Below, piece after piece: positions 7,801 through 15,433 of a DNA stretch of 64,000 nt (its first letter is position 1; the number at the start of each line of letters is the position of its first letter). The stretch lies in NCBI RefSeq assembly GCF_016458235.1, contig NZ_JAEMHK010000015.1, positions 1-64,000 of the forward strand, given 5' to 3'. Source of the stretch: Geomonas propionica. GTDB lineage: Bacteria > Desulfobacterota > Desulfuromonadia > Geobacterales > Geobacteraceae. The position numbers were made by a program, and so were the translations under genes. Under the pieces are notes generated by a model. It made no database searches and was not told the DNA's origin. It was given only the letters and a program-made list of their open reading frames with translations.

Positions 7801-10624
7801 GGTGGTGACCGGCCTGGTTGCCGGGACTAGCAGCTACGTGCCAGGATGGAACCCAGCACAGGTCACCATGGCTGCGGACGAGGCGGGTGGGGCGATCTTC
7901 ACCTGGCACGACGCCAGAAGCACCGATTATTATGGCGGGTGGGATATTTACGCACAGCGCCTCGACGCCCAGGGTAATGCCGCTTGGCAGGCCAACGGCG
8001 TCCCCGTTTCCACCGGAAGGTTTTCCCAAATATCCCCAGCCGTCGCGGCGGACGGCGACGGTGGTGCGTTCTTCGCCTGGATGGACGGCGGTTCCGGGGA
8101 TTGGGACATCTATACTCAGCATGTGAACCGGGCGGGAACGCCGCAGTGGAGCAGCCAGGGCGTGTGGGTCCAAAGCTGGCAGGGCAACCAGATCTATCCC
8201 TACCTGGTCCCCCTCGCCGGCGGCAGGGTTGCGGTCACCTGGGACGACAAGCGCAACGCCGATCCCATAACCGGCAGCCTGACCGGCACCGGCCTCGACT
8301 TTTTCGGCAAGGTGATCCAGTCTTGCAACGACCGCGACGGCAACGGCTATTACGACGAAGGCGGGCTCTGCGGACCGACCGCCCCGCAATCCCGCATCGC
8401 CGTGGCCTTCGCCGGTCCGGGCAAAGGTACCATCGAGAGTGCGCCCGCCGGTATGAGCTGTGACGATGCCGGCTGTGCTGGGGATTTCACGACGGGAAGC
8501 ACGATCACCCTCACCGCGCTTGCCAACTCCAGCTCTTATTTCACCGGCTGGGGAGGTGCGTGCTCCGGCACCGGAAGCTGCACCGTCCCTGTGTCCGACG
8601 GTGTGCAGATTACCGCGAATTTCAGCAGGAAACCGCTGGCGATCAACTACACCAAACTCGGGACCGGTGCCGGGGACGTCAGCATGGAGCCGGGAGAAAC
8701 CTGCGCCGGGAGTTGCGGCCAATACTTCGAATCCGGTACTACCGTCGTGCTCCGGGCGATCCCCGGCTTGACTGCGCGCTTCGACGGGTGGGGAGGCGCT
8801 TGCAGCGGCACGGGAACCTGCACCGTCACGGTGGACAGCGACAAGGCCCTCACAGCCTCCTTCACCGAACTGGCCACCGTCCTTGCCGGGGGTAAGTCCT
8901 TCTCCGTGGCGCAACTGGGGGGCAAGATCCTGGCGTGGGGAGATGACGCCTACGGGCAGTTGGGCGACGGCGCAACAGCAGCACAGTCCGTACCGGTGCT
9001 CGGCCCCGCGCTCGCCGAATACACCAGCGTAGCCGCCGGGATCGAGTCCGACAGCGTCATCGCACTTAAAAGCGACGGCACGGTGTGGGGGTGGGGGTAC
9101 AACCAATATGGCCAGTTGGGTGACGGCACCTACGTCAATCGCAGTACGCCGGTCCAGACCCGGCTCCTTTCTGGCGTCACCGTCATCGCCGCCGGAGGGT
9201 CCCGTTCCTATGCCATAAAGAACGATGGCACCCTGTGGGGCTGGGGGGGAGCAAGCGTCGGCGATGGCACCAACTTCAACCGCAGCTCACCGGTGCAGCT
9301 CACCAAAATTTCCGGAGCCGTAGCCGTCGCCTCCGGCGGGTTTCACGGTGCCGCCGTCGACTCCCAGGGCGCCGTCTGGACCTGGGCATACAACTGGTTC
9401 GGACAGTTGGGCGACGGAACTTTGTCGGACAAGATGGCGCCGGTTCGCCTTTCCGGAATCAGCGGGGCCATCGCCGTCGCCGCTGGTTTCTACCACACGT
9501 TGGCGCTCAAGACGGACGGGACGGTCTGGGCCTGGGGGTACAACAGTGACGGCGAACTGGGAGATGGCACCAGCACCAACCGGACGACCCCAGTAAAGGT
9601 GGAGGGCCTAGCCGGCGTGGTGGCCATTGCGGCGGGAATGTACCACAGCGTCGCCCTCACCGCAGACGGCAGCGTGTACCTCTGGGGCGACATCTACGGT
9701 GGCCAACTCGGACGCGGTACGGCGGTACGGGTTCCCACCAAGGTTTCAGGGCTGTCAGGAGTTACAAAGATAACTACCGGGAATTCCCACGTCCTAGCGC
9801 AAAAAAGCGACGGCACGTTGTGGGCCTGGGGGTGGAATTCCTTTGGCCAGCTGGGCGATGGAACCACTGTCAGTCGCAAGACGCCGGCACTGGTGCAGTT
9901 CGACCGCCAGGCTCCCAGCACCACAGCGGCACCGGCAGGAGGAAACTATACCGCTCCGCAAACGGTAACCCTGGCGGCGAACGAGCCCGCCACCATCTAT
10001 TACACCCTGGACGGCTCCGAGCCGACTACGGCATCGGCGGTGTACAGCGCCCCGGTTACCATCACCAGCAGCGCGACCCTCAAGTACTTCGCCCGGGACC
10101 GCGCCGGCAATGCCGAGAGCGTCAAGTCCCAGTTCTACACGCTGACGGCCCCCCCGTCGCCGGTTGCGGACTTCCCCGCGTCGGTCACCGCCGGTGATGC
10201 TCCCCTCAGTGTCAGCTTCACCGACTTGTCCAACGGAGCACCGACCTCCTGGTTGTGGAACTTCGGGGATGCCTCGACCAGCACCTTGCAGAACCCTCAG
10301 CACACCTACTACAGCGGCGGCAGTTATACCGTTTCCCTCACCGTCACCAACTGGGGCGGCAGCAGTACGATGACCAAGGCGGGCTATATCAGCGTCACTC
10401 CCTTCTCGTTACAGCGTGCCTATGACACTGCAGCCGACGGAGGAGACATAAAGGTGCGGGCCGAGGACCTGTTTGAGAACCCGGTACTGGACCGGGAGGT
10501 CCAGGTCAGGATCAGCGGTGGTTTTGACAACCCGCTGCAGCAAGTTGTTGGGAAGACGGCGATCCATGGCACGATGCGGGTGAAGAAGGGGAAGGTTACT
10601 CTCGACGGGGTGACGTTCAAGTAG
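4871..10624 (+). CDS. Secreted subtilisin-like (S8) multidomain protease with RCC1 propeller
   Basis: A 1917-residue exported protein starting at GTG. Residues 1-33 are a signal peptide ending AMAAE. A propeptide-like region (75-215) precedes the S8 catalytic domain (about 225-560), with Asp in VVDTGLD (near 269), His in HFGHGTHVTG (near 327) and Ser in LAGTSMAAPH (near 500). Then follow a BACON/Ig-like domain (590-680), WD-like repeats of the DGxGGxxxAW type (690-1150), two divergent InlB-type repeats with GWGGACSGTG (1185-1335), seven RCC1 repeats (xxWGxNxxGQLGDGT, 1336-1676), a chitobiase C-terminal-like domain (1680-1760) and a PKD domain (1763-1843). There is no obvious sorting signal. 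It may act in the extracellular matrix or on secreted substrates; the substrate is unknown. Confidence 0.93.
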   Translation: MPITTVWPSLKFHLAVAILTCTFIVTSHPAMAAETVNPSQVTCRFPTPPGRADSHTALAPRSVPGPHSLSSPPSQEKKYARGRFIVKFADTLTEPADVIHGLGLSFASQTAGQGAGLDELHKKHKIKGVKPLFHQFFDKDSASSTKKGLLAKRKRNFADRVAQIKAKYQRRAQRASKGSKVPDLTSVYLFETADDADVEAVAREYAANPNVLYAVPAYQYQTESVPNDPFFSSWGSWGYNYDDLWGLKKIEVAAAWDVTKGDGVIVGVVDTGLDYNHVDIVANVWSNLAEEAGAPGADDDGNGFVDDSKGWDFAYGTNDPIDHFGHGTHVTGTIAATGDNGIGVPGIAYHARIMPVKGLDDYGSGYNDRLANAIIYAAQNGADVINNSWGCWPCGVDPVVEDAVRTAHALGSVVVVAAGNSGSDAYYGSPGSIQDVVTVGSTGVQDVLSSFSNSGYIMDLVAPGGDASDGSDTYNILSLRAAGTETGSLYLVGTDYIRLAGTSMAAPHVSGVAALILAANPDLTREQVISILRHSADDQVGPAASDKPGFDPFYAWGRLNAARALSMAFSPPADPAILKVPVTSLDFSLPHSQCGEQRSLVFDLFNIGGGNLNWSAEAPSWLTVTSSSTNAPATASISCTSAENRQGVVKVVTSDLSQLQDVTVAATVIPDARMDNCNVVLSEAMGDQGWQPPWNVNAPGIPDGQGGAFYVFEHVVSNPNLSMQRIDSHGVPLWRAGGVPLTITPVGSAATRPALASDGNGGFFVAYADGLNAGENANRNIKLQHVDGAGTLLWGNAGIGITQIAGTQGGNGQTEPRIAADGSGGVVIAWLDSAAGRVKLQRVDATGAALWPAGGVTATVAASAQFEMMMAGDGQGGAFVSWTDRRRPFWDIYAQHIDGNGNRQWTADGLMINTPLPLTGGFGANVVSDGAGGAIIAWRDFRNFVYHPGINYMTLSDIFAVRLNAAGQHLWDPAGVPVVTGLVAGTSSYVPGWNPAQVTMAADEAGGAIFTWHDARSTDYYGGWDIYAQRLDAQGNAAWQANGVPVSTGRFSQISPAVAADGDGGAFFAWMDGGSGDWDIYTQHVNRAGTPQWSSQGVWVQSWQGNQIYPYLVPLAGGRVAVTWDDKRNADPITGSLTGTGLDFFGKVIQSCNDRDGNGYYDEGGLCGPTAPQSRIAVAFAGPGKGTIESAPAGMSCDDAGCAGDFTTGSTITLTALANSSSYFTGWGGACSGTGSCTVPVSDGVQITANFSRKPLAINYTKLGTGAGDVSMEPGETCAGSCGQYFESGTTVVLRAIPGLTARFDGWGGACSGTGTCTVTVDSDKALTASFTELATVLAGGKSFSVAQLGGKILAWGDDAYGQLGDGATAAQSVPVLGPALAEYTSVAAGIESDSVIALKSDGTVWGWGYNQYGQLGDGTYVNRSTPVQTRLLSGVTVIAAGGSRSYAIKNDGTLWGWGGASVGDGTNFNRSSPVQLTKISGAVAVASGGFHGAAVDSQGAVWTWAYNWFGQLGDGTLSDKMAPVRLSGISGAIAVAAGFYHTLALKTDGTVWAWGYNSDGELGDGTSTNRTTPVKVEGLAGVVAIAAGMYHSVALTADGSVYLWGDIYGGQLGRGTAVRVPTKVSGLSGVTKITTGNSHVLAQKSDGTLWAWGWNSFGQLGDGTTVSRKTPALVQFDRQAPSTTAAPAGGNYTAPQTVTLAANEPATIYYTLDGSEPTTASAVYSAPVTITSSATLKYFARDRAGNAESVKSQFYTLTAPPSPVADFPASVTAGDAPLSVSFTDLSNGAPTSWLWNFGDASTSTLQNPQHTYYSGGSYTVSLTVTNWGGSSTMTKAGYISVTPFSLQRAYDTAADGGDIKVRAEDLFENPVLDREVQVRISGGFDNPLQQVVGKTAIHGTMRVKKGKVTLDGVTFK

Positions 10625-10668
10625 AGAAGAGCTGGTGCAGGTACACCAAACGGTGGCGGATTACCCAT

Positions 10669-10747
10669 AGGGGCTAGGGACTAGTGGCTGGGGGCTGGCA
10701 AAACCAGAGGTTTTTACTAGCCCCTAGCCCCTCATCCCTAGCCCCTG
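10669..10747. repeat. Dispersed inverted repeat (AGGGGCTAGGG type)
   Basis: A left arm reading AGGGGCTAGGGACTAG with GGCTGGGGGCTGG faces a right arm CTAGCCCCTAGCCCCT followed by CCCTAGCCCCTG. The arms form a long imperfect hairpin between the protease gene and the convergent Nudix gene, where it could terminate both. Confidence 0.65.
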
Positions 10748-10751
10748 CTTT

Positions 10752-11228
10752 TTACCCCTGTGGCCAGGACAAAAGATCATGTTCGAGGTGCAGTTGGTAG
10801 GGCTTTAGCGAATAAGAGCGGTAGCTTACCCCTCCGTCGTGGTTGAGCAGTACGGCGAGCCGCTCGCGCATCACGGGGCTAGTCACCATCGCCAGTGCCT
10901 CCGACTCGGGGACCCAGGTCGCGGCCTCGCTGTCGTCGGTGGGGTTCAACTCGCCGCCGAGGTAGCGCCCCAGGAAGGCGAAGATGAGGGCGGAAGTGGG
11001 AGCGACCATGGACCAGACGGCGGCCAGCGGACCGATCTCCACCTCGACGCCAGCCTCCTCGGCAACCTCCCGGCGTGCCGCGTCGACGAGATTCTCCCCC
11101 TCCTCGACCCGCCCCTGCGGAATCTCCCACCCCCGCTGCCGATGGCGTATCAGCAGCACCTCGTTGTCGGCGTTGCGCACCAGGCACCCCACCACCACGG
11201 TATGGCGCGGATCGGTCTTCTCGGTCAT
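10752..11228 (-). CDS. Nudix hydrolase
   Basis: A 158-residue cytoplasmic enzyme. The start at 11228 is preferred over an in-frame ATG eight codons upstream because AAGGAG lies 7 bases before it. The Nudix box GRVEEGENLVDAARREVAEE (about 39-58) contains the metal-binding REVAEEAG core. The family hydrolyses nucleoside diphosphates linked to another moiety; the substrate cannot be told from sequence. The C-terminus carries extra aromatic residues. The gene lies downstream of gabT on the same strand but 252 bases away, so it is probably separately transcribed. Confidence 0.9.
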   Translation of the reverse strand: MTEKTDPRHTVVVGCLVRNADNEVLLIRHRQRGWEIPQGRVEEGENLVDAARREVAEEAGVEVEIGPLAAVWSMVAPTSALIFAFLGRYLGGELNPTDDSEAATWVPESEALAMVTSPVMRERLAVLLNHDGGVSYRSYSLKPYQLHLEHDLLSWPQG

Positions 11229-11390
11229 CGCTGTTCTCCTTGCCGAAATCATCCCCGGCAGACGCTATCCACTATGCCATCGGGGACGGGCGGTTGGCAA
11301 GAAAACCAAACTTTAGCCACAGAGAACTATTGGACCTTCTGAGAAATCTGGAAACCTGTCCCCCGTAGCCTTGGCGAAGGGGGAAACGAC

Positions 11391-11458
11391 AACGGCAGTG
11401 CTGTGCATCTCTTCTTCCCCAACCCCGAAGATGCCAGTCACTGCCGTTGCCGTATTGT
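11391..11458 (-). terminator. Inverted repeat downstream of gabT
   Basis: AACGGCAGTG (11391-11400) and CACTGCCGTT (11449-11458) are a perfect 10-bp inverted repeat with a long loop, starting 22 bases beyond the gabT stop. There is no clear T-tract, so the terminator function is tentative. Confidence 0.35.
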
Positions 11459-11480
11459 TCTTGCTACTTTGCCTTGAGCC

Positions 11481-12791
11481 TTAGATCTCGGCGTTGACCT
11501 CGGCGAGGGACTCCTCGAGGATGGCCATGCCGCGGTCGAGCTGCTCGTCGGTGATGACCAGCGGCATCAGCAGACGGACCACGTTGCCGAGGGCGCCGCA
11601 GGAGAGGATGACCAGACCCTTGTCGTAGCAGAGCTTGACCAGCTTCTTGGCGAGGTCGCCGGCGGGCGCCTTGGTATTGCGGTCGCGGACCAGTTCCAGC
11701 GCGAGCATGGGGCCCTTGCCGCGAACTTCGCCGATGATCTCGTACTTCTTCTGCATGTCGTCGAAACGCTGCTGCAGCTTCTCGCCGAGCTTCACGGACT
11801 GGTCCAGGAGACCGTCGTTGAGGAAGATGTCCAGAACCGCGAGGGCAGCGGCGCAAGAAAGCGGGTTGCCACCGTAGGTGCCGCCCAGACCGCCCGGGTG
11901 CGGCTGGCTCATGATCTCGGCGCGGCCGGTGATCGCGGAGAGCGGCATGCCGCCGGCCAGGCTCTTGGCGGTGGTGATCAGGTCCGGCTCGATGCCCCAG
12001 TGGTCGATGGCGAACAGCTTGCCGGTGCGCCCCATGCCGCTCTGGATCTCGTCGATGATCAGGAGGATGCCGTGCTTCTTGCAGATCCCCTGCACGATCT
12101 CGAAGTACTCCTTCGGCGGGGTGACGAAGCCGCCCTCACCCTGGATCGGCTCGATGATGATGGCCGCGGTCTGCTCGGCCGCCACGTAGCCGGTGAAGAA
12201 CTCATCGAGCTTGTGGGCGCAGGCACAGCCGCAGCTCGGGTAGCTCTCGCCGTAGGGGCAGCGGTAGCAGTAGGCGGACGGGATGCGGTAGCTCTCCGGG
12301 GCGAAAGGACCGAAGCCGTACTTGTAGGGCTTCACCTTGGAGGTCAGGGTCATGGTCAGCAGGGTGCGGCCGTGGAAGCCGTTCTCAAGCGAGATGACGC
12401 CCGGGCGCTTGGTGACGTAGCGTGCGATCTTGATGGCGTTCTCGACCGCCTCGGCGCCGGAGTTGGCCAGCATGGTCTGTTTCGGGGAATTGCCCGGAGC
12501 CAGTTCGTTCAGGCGCTGCGCCAGCTCGATGTACCCCTGGTAGGGAGCGACGTGGAAGCAGGTGTGGATGAACTTCTCGGCCTGCTCCTGGATGGCCTTG
12601 ACGACCTTCGGGTGGCTGTGGCCGACGTTGTTGACGCCGATGCCGCCGGCGAAATCAATCAGTTCACGCCCCTCGACGTCGGTCATGATGGCCCCCTGGG
12701 CCTTGGCGATGAAGGCGGGGCTCAAAAGTGCGACCCCTGCGGGGACATGCTTGTTGCGTAACTCCATCAGTTGCTCGTTACCAGCGGTCAT
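11481..12791 (-). CDS. gabT: 4-aminobutyrate aminotransferase (class III PLP enzyme)
   Basis: A 436-residue cytoplasmic PLP enzyme. The start follows AAAGGAGCTTCACCC. It shows the class III aminotransferase features: GGIGVNNVGHSHPKV near residue 50, the PLP phosphate region NSGAEAVENAIKIAR, FHGRT, IIDEIQSGMGRTG with the Asp contacting the pyridine nitrogen, and the Schiff-base Lys in TTAKSLAGGMPL. GabT transfers the amino group of GABA to 2-oxoglutarate, giving succinate semialdehyde and glutamate. An insert with several Cys (YCYRCPYGESYPSCGCAC, about 165-185) is typical of a subgroup of these enzymes. A sigma-54-like promoter (12906-12921) and the divergent activator at 13290 suggest inducible control. 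Another omega-amino acid substrate is possible. Confidence 0.9.
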   Translation of the reverse strand: MTAGNEQLMELRNKHVPAGVALLSPAFIAKAQGAIMTDVEGRELIDFAGGIGVNNVGHSHPKVVKAIQEQAEKFIHTCFHVAPYQGYIELAQRLNELAPGNSPKQTMLANSGAEAVENAIKIARYVTKRPGVISLENGFHGRTLLTMTLTSKVKPYKYGFGPFAPESYRIPSAYCYRCPYGESYPSCGCACAHKLDEFFTGYVAAEQTAAIIIEPIQGEGGFVTPPKEYFEIVQGICKKHGILLIIDEIQSGMGRTGKLFAIDHWGIEPDLITTAKSLAGGMPLSAITGRAEIMSQPHPGGLGGTYGGNPLSCAAALAVLDIFLNDGLLDQSVKLGEKLQQRFDDMQKKYEIIGEVRGKGPMLALELVRDRNTKAPAGDLAKKLVKLCYDKGLVILSCGALGNVVRLLMPLVITDEQLDRGMAILEESLAEVNAEI

Positions 12792-12905
12792 GGGTGAAGC
12801 TCCTTTGCCTAGTAGTTGGTGACTACCGGGTCCCGTAAAGGATACCGGTACAGGTGTCGGATCAAGGGGACCGGACCTGGTTCAGTCCGCCCGGTCTTCC
12901 CCTAC

Positions 12906-12921
12906 TACAAGGACCGTACCA
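12906..12921 (-). promoter_or_regulatory. Sigma-54 promoter of gabT
   Basis: On the minus strand the sequence TGGTACGGTCCTTGTA fits the TGGCACG-N4-TTGCW consensus. The GG and the downstream G are separated by the required 12 bases. The transcription start would be near 12894, leaving a leader of about 100 bases before the gabT ATG. Confidence 0.7.
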
Positions 12922-13033
12922 AGGAGTCAGAAAGAAGGCATTGCCCGGTTCTGCGACAACTGACGTAAAGGTTAATGACTCAGGAGCAGGAACGGGAGAG
13001 AGGTGCGAAATGCCCACACAATCACGAGTTATA

Positions 13034-13043
13034 CGTATACAGG
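13034..13043 (+). promoter_or_regulatory. Candidate activator site, CGTATACA motif
   Basis: CGTATACAGG lies next to a TATACGTATA palindrome upstream of the gabT promoter. The same CGTATACA core recurs at 15080-15089 and, inverted, at 15276-15283, all in intergenic DNA flanking the sigma-54 activator. Assignment as its enhancer site is inference. Confidence 0.35.
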
Positions 13044-13289
13044 CAGAGAACCCGCTGTCGCACTATAAGTAAGGCCAGAAATGTCATACGCGAAAAGAAA
13101 GGACTTCCACTACTGAGGATGATAAGAAGAGCTATGACTGTTTCAGGGTTGTTCTATTATTTACACTTGAATATTTGATTCATTTCTGCATAATGCACCT
13201 CAACGGGGCTATGATATACGCCGCCATTGCCCATCCGTCCAGCCTTTCAGCCCCGGTGCACGTGGATACGCAGAAGGAGATCGTCCGCC

Positions 13290-15068
13290 GTGAACAACTC
13301 ACTCAACCCAGTGGAACTCATCGGTTTTTCCAGCGGAGGCGAGCTGCGCTCGGACGCCTTCTACCAGGCCATGGTCAACGCCGTGGACGTCGGTATCCTC
13401 GCGGTCAACACCTCGGGGATGGTGATCCTCGCCAACCGGGCGGTCCGGGAGAGCTTCGGCGCCTTCCAGGGTGTGCACCTGAACGACGTGCTCCCCGACC
13501 TGTGGCCCAAGGTGGCGCAGAGGCTTTTGGGGCACGCCCGCAACACTGAAATCTCGGTGCGCGGCATCGAATCGAACTTCCTGGTGCGGGTGAGCCCGAT
13601 GCTTTTAGACCAAGAGCAGGTGGGCGCGGTCTGCGTCTTCGTCGAGAGCACGGAGCTCGAGGAGATGGCTAAGCAAATGGAGTTCTACCAGGGACTTACC
13701 CGTGAACTGGACACCATCATCGACTCCTCGTCGGACGGCCTTTGGATCTGCGACGCCGAGGCCAACGTCGTGCGCATCAACCCCGCTTCGGAGCGTATCA
13801 ACAACGTCCAGTCGCAGGACGTGGTCGGGCGCAACATGCGCGACCTGATCAACGCCCGCGTCTTCGACCGTTCCGCCACCCTCGAGGTGCTCCGGACCGG
13901 CGCCCGCGTGAACCTGCTGCAGCAGCGCGAGGGGCGCAAGCTGATCACCACCGCGGCCCCGGTCTTCGACTCGGCAGGCCGCATCACCCGCGTCGTCGTC
14001 AGCGAGCGCGACATCACTGAAATCGACAACTTGCAGCGCGAGTTGGAGGATCAGGAGGCGATCCGGGACCAGTACCGCAACCAGATGCTGGAAATGCAGC
14101 AGGAACAGCAACTTGAGAACCAGCAGATCATCGCCCGCAGCCCCGCCATGCTGAAGGCGCTGCGCCAGGCGCTCAAGGTCGCCAACGTCGAGTCCACCGT
14201 GCTGATCCTGGGCCCCTCCGGCGTGGGCAAGGGGCTCTTCGCCGACCTGATCCACAAGAACTCGGAGCGCGCCAACAAGCCGCTCATCAAGATCAACTGC
14301 GGCGCTATTCCCGAATCCCTCATAGAATCAGAGCTTTTCGGCTACGACAAGGGTGCCTTCACCGGCGCCCAGTCCGGCGGCAAGCCGGGCTACTTCGAGC
14401 TCGCCGACGGTGGCATCCTCTTCCTGGACGAGATCGCCGAACTGCCGCTCCCCTCCCAGGTGAAGCTATTGCGCTTCATGGAGGACGGCACCATCATGCG
14501 CCTGGGAAGCACCCGCCCCCGCGAGGTGAAGGTGCGCATCCTCGCCGCAACCCACCGAAACCTCGAGCAAATGGTCGAAGAAGGAAAGTTCCGCCTCGAC
14601 CTCTACTATCGCCTCAAGGTGATCCCGATCCTCGTCCCTTCCCTCAAAGAGCGCAAGGAGTGCCTGCTCCCCCTCATCCTGCACTACATCGAGTGGTACG
14701 CAAAGAAGCACAAGACCAGCAAACGCCTCTCCCGCGCGGCCTGCGACACCCTTTTGGGCTATCCCTTCCCCGGCAACGTGCGCGAACTGATGAACCTGTG
14801 CGAGCGCCTGGTGGTCATGACCGAAACCGAGGTGATCAGCCTGCAGGATCTCCCCGCCGACGTGGCCAAGGGGGACAGCAGCGAGGCGACCGCACCGGCC
14901 CAGTGGCCGGAGAGCATGTCCCTGCCGCAAGTCATTGAAAGTACTGAGCGCGCCCTGCTGGCCCACGCCATCAAATCACACGGCTGCCAGGCCGACCTGG
15001 CCGAGGCGCTCGGCGTGAGCCAACCCACCATAGCGCGGAAACTAAAACGCTACGGGCTCGCCTGCTGA
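13290..15068 (+). CDS. Sigma-54-dependent activator with two PAS domains
   Basis: A 592-residue cytoplasmic transcription activator. The GTG at 13290 was chosen because AAGGAG precedes it; the upstream frame has no such signal and is Arg-rich. Two PAS domains (about 18-130 and 135-250) are followed by a coiled-coil linker rich in Gln/Glu (250-285). The AAA+ domain (about 290-525) has Walker A GPSGVGKG, the sigma-54-contacting loop GAFTGA intact, and Walker B GGILFLDEI. A Fis-type HTH ends the protein (QADLAEALGVSQPTIARKL). There is no receiver, so it senses a ligand or redox cue through PAS. Its position between gabT and the importer, both with sigma-54 promoters, makes it their likely regulator. 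Confidence 0.92.
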   Translation: MNNSLNPVELIGFSSGGELRSDAFYQAMVNAVDVGILAVNTSGMVILANRAVRESFGAFQGVHLNDVLPDLWPKVAQRLLGHARNTEISVRGIESNFLVRVSPMLLDQEQVGAVCVFVESTELEEMAKQMEFYQGLTRELDTIIDSSSDGLWICDAEANVVRINPASERINNVQSQDVVGRNMRDLINARVFDRSATLEVLRTGARVNLLQQREGRKLITTAAPVFDSAGRITRVVVSERDITEIDNLQRELEDQEAIRDQYRNQMLEMQQEQQLENQQIIARSPAMLKALRQALKVANVESTVLILGPSGVGKGLFADLIHKNSERANKPLIKINCGAIPESLIESELFGYDKGAFTGAQSGGKPGYFELADGGILFLDEIAELPLPSQVKLLRFMEDGTIMRLGSTRPREVKVRILAATHRNLEQMVEEGKFRLDLYYRLKVIPILVPSLKERKECLLPLILHYIEWYAKKHKTSKRLSRAACDTLLGYPFPGNVRELMNLCERLVVMTETEVISLQDLPADVAKGDSSEATAPAQWPESMSLPQVIESTERALLAHAIKSHGCQADLAEALGVSQPTIARKLKRYGLAC

Positions 15069-15433
15069 TCGCGGCGACTCGTATACAAGCCTTATTCACA
15101 TCTGAATAGTTTTTCCGCTAGTCAGGGGCTCCTCTGCGGGGCTCTACCCCCCTCCTCCTCCCCCTGCATCGGTTCGTTCACGGTTCATCGTCAGTAAGCA
15201 CGCGGAGTTTCACCAAACCCTGTTCTGCAAAATCTTCCTTTGCCACTGGAGAGGCCTCATTGGCATGCTTTCTGCTGTATACGGGCTGCTAGCGCCGCGA
15301 GGTGCGGGCACCGGGTTCCCTCGGTCGACGGTAGCCGACGTCGTCCACCGCACCGGCCGCGAACCCTGAATGGAATGCGATGCAGGTTGTTTCAAAAACT
15401 TTTTTTGGCACATCAAACAACAGGAGGTAGCAA
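15069..15433 (+). other. Regulatory region upstream of the ABC importer
   Basis: This 365-bp gene-free region holds CGTATACA-type motifs at 15080 and 15276, a CT-rich tract (15130-15170), the sigma-54 promoter at 15261 and a leader of about 145 bases. An AACAGGAGGTAGCAA ribosome binding site ends it. Confidence 0.55.
15261..15276 (+). promoter_or_regulatory. Sigma-54 promoter of the Liv-type operon
   Basis: TGGCATGCTTTCTGCT matches TGGCACG-N4-TTGCW with the GG and GC dinucleotides 12 bases apart. Transcription would start near 15288, about 145 bases before the substrate-binding protein gene. Confidence 0.68.

Larger units (their letters stand above)
12792..13289. other. Divergent regulatory region of gabT and its activator
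   Basis: A 498-bp gene-free region, AT-richer toward the activator. It holds the gabT sigma-54 promoter, a GC-rich inverted repeat in the gabT leader (GGGGACCGG near 12867 against CCGGTCTTCCCC ending near 12902), and a TATACGTATA palindrome near 13030. No gene is supported. Confidence 0.6.

Noticed and set aside
13227..13289. Upstream extension of the sigma-54 activator to an ATG at 13227
   Set aside because: The added 21 residues are Arg-rich, have no ribosome binding site and cover the regulatory region. The GTG with AAGGAG fits better.
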